Shown here: piece after piece, positions 38,893-50,900 of the stretch
Layout of the letters: every line of letters begins with the position of its first letter
Numbering within the stretch: position 1 is the stretch's first letter
Assembly (NCBI GenBank): GCA_018398765.1
Contig: JAHBMJ010002528.1
Span: 35,651-99,650, forward strand
Reading direction: 5' to 3'
Origin: Chromera velia
Taxonomy: Eukaryota > Sar > Chromeraceae
DNA length: 64,000 nt
Translations under genes and position numbers: made by a program
The notes under the pieces: generated by a model
Seen by the model: the letters and a program-made list of their open reading frames with translations, nothing else
Database searches by the model: none
What the model was told of the DNA's origin: nothing

Positions 38893-41800
38893 CAAGGAAG
38901 CATGAGAGAGACGTGGGCCTCGTCAGAGAGAAGAGGAAGATACGGGAAAGATCCGAACGAAAGGCAAGAACACAGAAGAGGGTTCCCGCAGAGAGAAGTG
39001 AAACCAGAGAGACACACTTTTAAGTAAGGTGTGTCGACTCCCATCTTAATTCTCCCCCCCCTTCCCACCCCACATGCATCTCCTGCCTTGCCTCCCCGTC
39101 CCTCCCTTCCTCCCACGCACGTACTGACTGACTCTGCTCTCTCGCTGGCCGATTTCCGAAGCCACGCCATTCCCCTGTTTCTGATTTCCTTCACAGAGGT
39201 CACCTGTTGGTACAGCTCCTCAAATTGCCCTAGTCGCCTTCCTGCAGAGGACCGCAGGGAGGGAGGGAGGGACGATGCACGAAGCTACAGGAGCAAAGAG
39301 AAAATTGAGGTTATCGTGGCATCTCGTCACCGCGAAAGAAACGCATTCCATGCACATCAACACATGAGACAGAGAGAAAGAGAGAGAGATAAAGAGAGAA
39401 GCGAATCGAGGCACTCACCCATCGCGTAGGGTTTGCGCACGAAACGCTCAGCATCCCCAAGTGACACCACGCGAGACGGCTTTTTCTTGTTCGCCATTCG
39501 CTTCGCCATGCGCGCGCTCTTCGCACCCAACATGAACTTGTCGAACTCAGTCACCCATTCCCGGGCCTCCGCAAGGCGGCCGTTCAGTTCATCCACCTGC
39601 AGAATGAATATGAACAAGTAAGCAGGAATGCAGAGCGGAAAAACCGAAGAACAAATCGAAGAGCAATCTTTTTTTTGGTTGACGGACAGGCCAAGCTAGC
39701 GCGACTTCCAATCAGGATCGATCAAGTACGCGCCCGCCCGTCTCTCTGAACATTTTCCTTCTCCTTTGCCGGTCTCAAACTCTCCCCAAAATCAGCAATG
39801 CAACGTCTTCCACAGGTGAAATTCTTCACACCTACACGCCAACTCTGCGTTTTTTGCTTGCTCAACCACTTTCTCTTGCTTTCACACAAAGCAAGTGAAG
39901 AAGCGTCAGAAAAAATGAGACAAAAGATCAAGAAAGCAAGAGGACAAACACAAAGAAAGTTGCAAAAGAGACAAGTGACAAACAAACAAACAAAGAGAGA
40001 GAGACAGACCTGAGGAACCCGTGCCACCAGATTCTTCCCTTCTGCGTGCAGATGTTCCCATTTATTCAGCATCAACGTCGTTATCATGCTCAGACTTCCA
40101 GAGGAGTCAGCAGAGGGAGAACTATTGACAGTCTCCTCCGAACTTCCCGCAGCTGCAGCCGGAACATTCCTCGACGCGTCCCCTCCCCAGAGCTCAGCGT
40201 ACCGACGGGTCCAGTCGAGAGCTTCCTCGATGTGCCGCCGGACCTCTGCAGCCTTCCGGAGGCCCAGATCTCCCCCATCCCTTTCCGGACCTTTCCCGCC
40301 AGCAGCAGAAGATCTCGCGGCTTCTTTCTCGAGTCTCTCCGCGAAGGCCTGGAGCTCTGCGATTGAGGCCACTTTGTGGTTGCACAGGTGCGCGGCTTCC
40401 CTTTCGATCGACAGCAGCTGCTTGTTGCGTTCCTCAAGCACCCGCACGTTCTCTATGCGGACCGGGCAGGCGTCCACGGACTGCAAGAAAAAGTGGGGGC
40501 ACAAATATATACCAAAGGGAGCCGAGGATCCGGTGTGAAGAAGTGAAAGAAGAAGAATGAGTAGCCGCTGCTGACAAGAGGAGAAATGACTATTCAGACC
40601 AAGTCAACTATCTCCAGTCAACGCAAAAAGACTCTCAAGGGGGGGACCATCGGTCTCTTTGGGGGTCTGTTGGCGTGTGTGTGTGAGAGAGAGGGAGAGA
40701 AAAACAGAGAAAGAGAATGCTTTAGTGAACGCGACTGCGTGTCGAGTAAAAAAACCTGACTTTGAGGAGATCCGAGATGACATCCAGAGGGGAGTCTGCA
40801 TTCGTTTATTCATCCATCCATTTATTTATTCGACAGGGTTCTGTTCATGCCGAAGGCAAGCAAAGGAGGGCCCTGCCGGGAGACGATGGAAGGAGCGCAG
40901 ACACGGATCGTGTACTTGCAGCAGCAGCAGCAGCAGCACCTTCCTTTTAGTGAAGCTCTGGGGTCTTTGTTGTCGAGCCAGACCGTCTGAGTGTCTGAAG
41001 GATTTGTACGTTTGCGCGGCGACGCGGCGTAGGGGGGAGGGTGGGAGCGCGGGGGTGAGAGAGAGCGAGGAGGCCGGAGTGTCGAGTGGATCGGGGAGGG
41101 GGGACGCGCGCTCCCCGTCCCCCCATCACTGTTTCTCTCCATTCTTCCCAAAGCACACTTGTCCCCTTTCTCACCCTTTCCCTTCCCTTCCACCTCCTCC
41201 TGCCCGACCCACCGACCGACCGTGCGGCGTCTTCCCGACCTCCCTCTCGAGGGAGACGGCCCTCTGGATGATCTCCTTCACCTCCTCCACCGCGTCCTCC
41301 ACACTAACGGGCTCCCGAAGGACTGCAAACAACAACACAACAAGCATAAGGAAAAAGCACAGACACAAGAGGAAGGAGGAAAGGAGCATAAAAGCGCACT
41401 GAAGAGACTGCCGAAAAGTGGTGTGCAAGATAACTTCATCCTCAGTCGATCTCTGAAGAATTGGGCGAGAAGCGACGGATCGGACAAAATATCTCGAAAA
41501 CAGATACAGAGGCAGAGAGACGAAAAAAAACGAAAAACACTAAGACACGGACAGGCAGACTTGACTGACTTTCTTTCAAGAGCTCTTTCCACTCTGCGCG
41601 GCTGGCCCTTGCTTCCCCCCTCAGTGCTGCCATCTTCTGGGCCCTCTCGCGCACATCCTCTGCCAGAGCTGCGAGCTTCTGAATGAACTCCTTCTCGGGA
41701 CGCCTGCGCTCTCAGAGGGGGGGGGAGGAGACGTGAGGAGCAATAGTTTGCCACCGGAGGGAACCATGTGACCTTCACTCTTAGCAGAGGTCCAACAAGG

Positions 41801-42679
41801 TGTGGTGTGTGTTGAAGAACGTGGCCGCATTTTTGAAAAGTCGAAGTCACAAGGTGACAAGCAGGTGAGTGACTACCAAAAACAAAAACAAAAAGGCCTC
41901 AATTTCACATTTGCTTACGGGATTTACCCCGATTCCTGTCTCAGGTGCTACCACAACTTACTCACTTAAGCAGTTCGTTCCATCTTTTCCTCTGTTCCCT
42001 CTCCTTGTCCGCACGGTCTTGGGGTGTCTCTGTCCACCCCTCAACTTCTTCGTCTTCCTTTCCCCCGTCATCCATTCCCATCCCCATTCCCCCTGCCGGC
42101 GCTGAGAGGTCTACGTCGATTGGTGAGTCGTCAGAGGCCCTGTGCGTGTCCTTCTCGGATCCCATGCGAGACCCGACGGGGGTCTCAGGGTCGCACAAAT
42201 GTGCAACTGCATTAAAACATTCATTGCCTTACATTGCAATTCGACAGTTAGATAGAAACAGGAAGAGACCGGGGAAGGGGGCGAGAGATGGAAAGGGAAG
42301 CATGGAAATTTTAAAAAGACACGCAAGGATGGCACAAAAATTGAACGAAACGCCCTGATAAGAAGGTGTAAATCCGACCTGAACCGGGAACCGGGCATTG
42401 CGAAGGCCAATACGATTGCAGCAGCTCAAACAATCGAGCGAATTGTTTTCCTCTCTTTTTTGATACATACGCTGAAACACAGAAAGAAGGAGAGAGGGAC
42501 GATGACTCAAAGAATCATCTTGAGATCCCCACCTCGTCTTCACTTATCTGCTCTGCTCTTCTCTTCTCTTCTCTGCCATGGCTGCCCTCTGTTGGCTGAC
42601 TGACTGACTGACTGACTGACTGACTGACTGACTGTCTGTCTGTCTGCCTGACTGACTGACTGACTGGCTGGCTGGCTGA

Positions 42680-42720
<41 letters not shown>

Positions 42721-42796
42721 TGGCTGGCTGACTGGACTGTCTGACTGACTGTCTGACTGACTGTCTGACTGTCTGACTGACTGACTGGCTGGCTGA

Positions 42797-42827
<31 letters not shown>

Positions 42828-45091
42828 ACTGACTGGCTGGCTGGCTGACTGACTGACTGACTGAGTGACCGACTGACTGACTGACTGACTGACTGACTGA
42901 CTGTCTGTCTGACTGGCTGGCTGACTAACTGACTGACTGGCTGGCTGACTGACTGACTGACTGACTGACTGACATCCTTCAGCATCAGGCCTCAAGTTCA
43001 GGTCCTCTATGTTGTCCGCATCGGCAGGGCACTCCAGTCTCCGCACCTGCATGCATTCATGTGTAGGGGGAGTGGAGGGGAGGGAGAGGCTGGTCAAGCG
43101 TCGCGTTCCGTGAATTCAAGTCCAGATGGACTTACGAAAACGGCTGCTTGATGATTTGAGCTTCTGTACTTGACAGTCGAGTCACTTGGCCCCCGAATGA
43201 GCTTCTTTCTCATGTACATCTGTCTGTCTGTCCGCCTGCGTGCTTTCTTTCTTGTTCTCCCTGGGCCCTCCCTTCTCCTCCAACCGACCTCCTCAGTCCA
43301 GCACTTGTAAGAGAGCTCGCACCTCAAGTCTACACGCAGCAAACAAAAGCACACAAAGAAATTAAACAAACCAGTCGGGATTTGGAGTCTTTCGCTGCCC
43401 ACTGAAGCCACAACCAGGCTAGCGCATTTTGCGGAAGTATACAAACGAGATGACAGGAGAAAAAAAAGGGTGAAGCGGTCACGAGGACGAAATCAGTGGC
43501 AAGGGCAACTGACAGATGCGAGGGCTGTCCCAACCAAAATTCTGTCAGCAGATTTAGGCAGACAGACGGTGTTCTGACGTTTGCTTGTCGTTCCAGGTTC
43601 TGCAATCAGACTGACCTTTCTCAATCGAAGGGGCAATGCTGAGCTTGACGCAGTCCATCATCAGGGCGATGACGACTTGATAGAAGGCAGAGCTCCTCGC
43701 AGGCTGAGGGAGAGAAAGATAACAGAGGAAAGGGCGAGAGAGAGAGAAAGAGTGTATGCGTCCATTGGACAGAAGAAGCGAAGAGACTGTCTCAAAACGA
43801 AACAGAGAAGGGAAAAAGAAAAAGAGAGGCATGTCTTCTCTCCCCCCTCTACCTTCCCTTGAGCCTGCCGACCTTCTTGAAGAGATCGCCTGCGAGGTCC
43901 TTCCACTTTTGGCTCCTTGCACGGATGTCTGCATGCAGTGATTGGCGGGAGGAAATGGACATGAAAGGACAGGGAAGAAAAGGGAAGGCACCCCCTCACA
44001 GCCACTAGCAAATCACAGCCATGTCGATAGATCCTCCGACTATCTTTCTTGAGAAATCAAACAAACAAAGGAACAATTAAGGCAGGAAGGAGACTCGCTG
44101 ACTTGTGAGGTGATCCATCAGTGCGCTGTCCTGGATCTTTAAGTCACCTGTAAGACAGACAGACCGGGCAGACACGGACATCTCCGCAGGGGTTATGGAC
44201 TCAAAGACAGTGCTGACGCAGACATACACACACTCCCTCTCTCACACACACAAAGAGAGAAAGAGAGACCGACGGATAGGTAGTCAAAAAGAAATGGAAG
44301 GATGTCCGAATGATGGAGGCACGTTCTTGGTCAGAAGGGTGACGGAGAGGCATCTATCTCTCTTCTCTCCTCTTCTAGCTTCCTTCCCAGTTTCGTGTCT
44401 GATACACAACCATGCGGTCAATTTGGAAACAAGAAAAAACAGACATCAGCATTTTGTGCTTCATGCCTCCGTGAGACTAGAAAAACCCATAACAAAAAAA
44501 AGGCGACCGGCCCTATCTTCTGCAGACGGAACCCCGTCTTTCCACCAGCTGCTCTTCTTCCCTTCCATTCGCTTCTCGACCGACAGCCCTGGAGATAGAC
44601 AATACAGCCAATAGAGAGAAGAAGCAAAAGAGGCGGAGAGGAGATCGAAAGAGAAGCAAAAGAAATGAGAGACTGAAAGAAACCATCCAGAAGGTCAGCC
44701 AAGGCACTCACCTCCTTCTTCGACGAGGGCCTCCACCTCTTCTGCAGTCGCTCTGTCCTTTGCTTTCGGCAGATCAAGGGCTTTTCGCATCTGAGGGTGA
44801 ATCACACAAAGAGTAGAGAAGGCAAAAAAGCGATCACACACCCACGTCCTGCCACACACACACAGATGCAGATGCAGATGGAGGAGATCGGAAAATGACC
44901 ACGTGAAGGATTGAAAACGCACCCCGATGTAGGCAAAAAGTCAAGCACGTAGGAAAAACTCCCGGACAGCCCCTTCAAAAACACAAACACCGGAGGGAAG
45001 ATAGGAAGGAAGGGGAAAGACAAATTACCAGAAAACAATGGACTCATGAAGACAGACAGACAGACAGACAGACACGCACGCACGCACGCAG

Positions 45092-45124
<33 letters not shown>

Positions 45125-47902
45125 GAGAGAGAGAAAGAATAAGGAGACCCCACTCACTCACATCATCCACAGACGGCTGCCCCCTCTTTCGGGCGTTCTC
45201 CAACGTCTTCGCGTCTCCTGTCAGCAGTATGCCCTGGCTGTCCGTCAGCGCTTTGCGGTTTCTCCTCAGGAGCACCTGGGTCCTCGCTGCCCAGTCTTCT
45301 GTCTTCTCGACGAGCTGGCCCAAACGCGAAAGTTCGGATGATGTGTTTGCCAGGTAAGACAGAGCACGGCCCTGCAGCAAAGAGGTCGGTAACGGAAGAG
45401 AAGACACCAGGTTTGCCAACAACGTAAATTGCAGGGCTGGGGGAAAGGAACGCAGAAGAGTGAGCAAATCCAAAAAGATTCCTTTGATTCCTTTCCTGTT
45501 CACAGAACGCGCAACAGACAGCCCCCCCTCCCATGACGACTCTGAAAGGAAACCCAAAGAAGCAGAAAAGGAAAGAGAGACACAAAACAGACCGACCCAC
45601 CTCATTTAGAACTGTTTGAACGTCTTTGAGGTCCAACTTCCCGGCAATCGCCCTCTCGCACCGATTGCTCCACCTTTTGCACCTCCTCGCGAACCCCTCA
45701 AGAGTCTTCGCAAGAGGAATTGTGATCTGCAGAAGGAAGGGAGCAGCACGGGACGAGCACAGAGGAAGAGTCTAAGAAAGAAAGCATTTTTTTTCTGTAT
45801 CTTTGACAGACAGACAGACCAAAGGAACGACAGACAGAAGGAAGGAAAGACAGAGAACCGAACGACAACGCAAATAGGAGACATCCACAAAAGAACACAC
45901 AGACTGACCCTGAGGTCATCGTAGTCATCCATCAGCTCGGCAATTTCCTTCAGGCCGATAAGTTCCTCCGACCTCGCGTACGACTTTCCCTCTGCCACTC
46001 TCCTCTCGGCCGACTGCGCTCCCTTGTTGAAATGCGAAAACAGAGCGGGTTGCGAACCGCCCCCTGCCGCTGCAGATGCCCCTGCACCCACAAGTGAGGC
46101 TGCAACAGGAACGCCAGAGAGAGCGCCGCTGCCGACGGGCGAGGACGAGGCTGCCCCCCCCCCAGGCACCACTGACTGATGCGTCAGGGGGTCGGCTAGT
46201 GCCCCCATTCCTGTGAGGTCGTGCAGCTGCTGATTCAGAGACAGACCCTCCTCTGCAGAAGGAAGGAAGGAAGGAAGGCAGGAAGGAAGACAGAAGACAA
46301 CAATCAGGGGAAATGCATGATTCGTTTTCCTGGTGTGAGAAGAACCAGAAGCTCAAGGGAGCAGAGTGGAATACATCAAGTACAAGGCGGGAATAAGAAC
46401 AAGCAAATCTATCCTTCCAGTCGACTCTCAGCAGGAGGCAGAGAGGAAGAAGAGAGAGAAAGGGAGAGGGATCTGCCTGACCTCTTTTCTTCTTCTCCAT
46501 TTCTCTTTGCTTCTTCTTGTCTTCGAGGGCTTTTTGCCTCACATTTCGGACACGCTCTCCCCCGCCCGGTGCATGTACATCCCCTCCCCCTGTGACAGAG
46601 ATGTGGGAAGAAGCCTGGGAGACACCCAACCCTCCGTGTCCTCCTGCGGCACCTGTGGGAAGAGCCGAAAGGCCAGCTGCCGCGGCCGCTCTCTCTCTTC
46701 CTTGCTGCTGTGCGTGCTGCAGATGTGCCTTCTCTATTGCTTCCGTCTCTGCAAGTCTCTGGTTGAATCTCTTCTCCTCCCATTGCTGCCCGATGCGTAC
46801 GAGATCCTGGAATTTCGCCTCCCACGTCCCGTCTCTGGCCAGAGCGAGACGGGGGTCCTGCGTGGACACAAAATAAACAAACAGGGACGGGGAGAGAGGA
46901 AGAAGAAAGCGACGGTCGTCAGGCGCATCGGGGGTGGAGGGCGAATGACACCTTCATTGCAGGAACCGGCTCAAGGACCATGTGTGAAAAGGAAGGTGAC
47001 AGAAAGACAAACCAGGCAAGCGAGAACAGAAGGAGGCTCCCTTTGAAAGAAACGATCGTTGAGGGGAAAAATGGGGCAAAGGAGACTGGAACGCAGGTCA
47101 AATGTGAAATGCAATCTCGTACCTCCGCTCGCTTCAGCCAGGCATCAGTCTTCGCCTTCCGCCGCTCCAACTCCCTGCCGTACAAACACGAAAACATACC
47201 GACAGTCAAGCAGGCGGCAAAAAACGAAAAGAACGCACACTCGTCCAGGGATGGAAAGATCGAAACGAAGTCAATCAACAAACATGCCCCCTACCTCACG
47301 AGGATCCGCTCGCGTCGCTTTCTGGCAGATGCTCTAAGCTATACAGGCAGGGAGGAAGGCTGTTCTCTTCTGTGAGTGGAAAAACGCTCTGTGTGTATTT
47401 ATGAATATCTGTATGTGTCCCCTCTCTTGCTTCGCTAACAAACAAAGGCCCCCTCTGTTGCTTGTGCCCATCCCTATACAGCCTGCATCGTTCTCTTGAT
47501 AGACTTCCGTTTTCTTCTCCATAAAATGAAGCGAGGCAACACTCCGGGCGACTCCAAGCGGATGGGAGGCAACACATTACTTCCTTGTCAGCTCTCCCGG
47601 CCTTCTTATCAACCAACGGACCTCTTGCACGGGTGGTTGTCCGCTGACACGTGCGCAGCGCCCTCTGCCTCAAGGAGATCCCTCAGGGTCTCGATGGTCA
47701 GGATCCGGTTGGGGCCAGACGCCTTTTCGGCCCTGCAAGGAACGGTATGGTTGCAAGAGAGGGAGGGAAAGGGAGAGGAGAAAGAGGGAAGTGGAAAGGG
47801 AAACCGATGAGAAAGAAACAGCACAGAAAGCAACAAAGTGGAAAGAAAGAAAAAGAGACGCGAAAGAAGAAGACGGGACCGGACGGGACGATCTCTCGAG
47901 AT

Positions 47903-47937
<35 letters not shown>

Positions 47938-50900
47938 TGTCTCTCTCTCTTTCACTTTGCTTGATTGATTGAGTCTGGAAGGGAATTAACTCGGCATAAC
48001 TGGGAGGGAGGGAGGGAGACAGGGAGAGAGAAAGAGAATGAGGCGCGCGATGTACTACTGAATCGCCCCTCACTCGAGGCATTCTCATGCAAAAAACGAC
48101 AGCGGGCAACAAAAAGGAACACACGAGAGTTTTCTTCCCACTCACCTCTCGAGCCAAGACGCTGCCGAGATTTGACGTGCAAGTTCTTTGTAACCTGGAA
48201 GCTCGACAAAACCCTGCATCATGGACAGAGACAGAAAGAGTGTGTCCGGTTATTTATTTCTTATCTCATTGAAGGAAACACAAAAGCGAACGTTCCTCCA
48301 GTTAGACCAAAGAAATCCAAAAGGGCGGGGTATACACACTTGACACAACTCCTAGGACGACAGTTGTGTGTCGAGAAACAAAACAAAACTCTCAACCACC
48401 TCTCCGTCTGAGATTTCCTTCCTTCGACTGAGCGAGAAGAGAAAAAGGAACGCAGGGACCCAGAAAAAAGAGGGAGCAAGAGAAGGAAAAAGGAGACAGC
48501 AGAAGTCCGAGTGCGTGGGTGAATCTGACTGACGTCTTGGCTTTCCTCAGCGAGTTCTTTGCACTTTTCGAGAGACTGCACACATTCACACACACATCCA
48601 CAGATACATACATATATACACGTGAATACATATACAAAGAGTGCTCTCGATCGCCGCCCCGTTCACTGAAGGGATTCCCGAATTCATCAGAAAGAACCAA
48701 ATCCAGGACGACTAAGAGAAGCGAAAGGCGTTCCATGAAGGCTTGCCATGTCTGCGTCTGAACTGCAAGAAAGAAACGAAGGAAGGAAGGAAGAAATAAA
48801 GAAAAAAAGAAACAAACAAACAAAGGAAGGAAGAAAGAAAATGCCAAACAGTCAGCACGCTGCACCAGAAAGAAGAGAGCAGCAGCCCGTGAGGGTCGAG
48901 CTGGTGCGGCGGAGGCCGCGGTACCTTTTGAGAGAGAAGAGAAAAGAAAAGAAAAAAAAAGGGCATCCATCCACTGTATCGCTCTCTGATTCGATCTTGG
49001 AGATCCCCCCCTGCCACTGCAACAAAGCGACTGGTCGACCCACCATCTCATCCACAGCGATTTCTTTAGACTCTTGCCACCTCGTCGCTGCGTCTGCCTG
49101 GTCCCTCAAAAATCGGAGCTCAGGAGTCTGAATGAAGAGACAGACCAAAGAGAGACAGGCAAAGCGAAAAGACATGAGAGGACAAGAGAGACAGACACCG
49201 ACTCCTCCAGTGCAGAACGGACAAGTGAAAAGATGGAGGAGGGATGACGCTCACATCGATTCCACGGCAACACATTTACTGGTAGGGGAAACACACACGC
49301 GCGCATAAAGAAATGCACCAAGAAGCCCTGCCTGCCATCGCGGCAAGAGCCCCTCTCTGAACCAACTTTTCGGGAGGAGCGAAAGAACGAACAAGAGACG
49401 GAAAAAACAAACGAACAAACAGAGAAAGAAAGAAAGAAAGAAAAGAGCAAAGAGACTGACATTGACTCCAGTTTGTTCTCCCTCTTGAATCAGGTCCAAA
49501 AGATTTCGAACGGAAATTTTCTTCCCCTCCTCTGCAGGCAGGCAGGCAGGCAAACGGGCAGGTGAGGGGAGGGGATCGCGAAAACAAAGAGGGGGGAGCG
49601 GCACCTGAGGAACAAGCAGACAGGCGCGGGGATGCCTGATATCCTCGGTCTCCTCAGCAGCGGGTCATGCATGCGGTCTGTCTTTTCCTTCCAGGGATTT
49701 TGAGCGGACCCGCAACCAGACTCGAGAGTCACGAGAAGTGCAGGAAGGAAAAAAGGAAGGAAGGCTGCGTCTTGCCCTGCCCTGCCCATACCACTGCACA
49801 TGAGACGGAGAGAAGAGGAAGAGGAGCGACCAGAGTCCACTCAGCCGCAAAGGGAGCCAATCAGACAGGGGCCACTGAGTGAGTCGGTCAGTCAGCAGGT
49901 GTGTGTGAGAGAGAGACTGACGGTCAGGCATCTCCTTCACCACCAACCGCTCCACTGAAGGATCGGGACGTCCAGAGACCTGCAAGAGAGGGAGGAAGGA
50001 AGGGAGAAAGAACCAAAGCAAAAGAAAGAAAATTAAAGGGAAGAACAAAGCAGAGGAAGATTACGTGAGAACATGGACAGGCAGGGTGAGGAATCTTGGT
50101 AGGTCTGTCTATCCATTGGCTGAGATGTGCAGCGGCGGCATGATGAGGTGACACGAACCTGATTGATTGCTCGAGTGACTGAAAATTCCACAAAAACGAC
50201 AGAAAAGAAATCGGAGTAAAAGGAATGCACAAACAAAAAGTCAAGTGGACCCTTTTCGATTCCCTTCTATCTCATCATGACTGCACGCAATCGTCCAGCC
50301 TTCTTGATGACACGTTTCACCAACAGTCCGTGCAAAAGTGCTTGTCTGTCTCTCCGTCTGTCTGTCTGTCTGTCTGTCTGTCTTGTCTACCCACCTGTCT
50401 ACCCGTCTCATCTGATGCGTGTCTGTGCATGCTTGTTGATGGAAGGATGTCTGGTCACCAAACCGATCAACCGACCAGGTCGCAAGAGAAGAGTCCGAGA
50501 GCCGCCCGTACTTTCTGCCGATACTCCTCGGCATTTGCTAACAGAGCAGAAAGAAGCGGCAACTCCGACACTTCGCACCTCACCGAGAGCAGTCTGAAAA
50601 GCACACGAAGAAGCAGAGAAAGAGCAGACGCAAAACCCAAAGACATGTGCACAATTACCAGAGAGGCGACAAGAAGAACACGGAAAGATCCAGATTTTCC
50701 GCTTCACACATATTTTGTAGACTTTCCAATCAGCCGTGGGCAGAGGCAAGTACCCAAGGCAGCTGGTGCAGGGAGCCAGGAGGCTTGCAGAGTGGGAAGG
50801 TCAAGAGAGCACAAACAGGAGACAGAAGGAGAGACTTCCGAGGAGAGATGAACGCAGAAAGACACGCAGAGAGCCGATTGTTGATGTGAATCATCATAGT

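Noticed and set aside
38390-39027. Plus-strand frames of 114 and 211 residues
   Set aside because: Composed of GT/AC repeats and antisense of PLU-1/PHD exon 36; no domain.
42515-43097. Ser/Gln-rich proteins encoded by the TGAC array
   Set aside because: Reading of the tetranucleotide array in several frames; the array is intronic.
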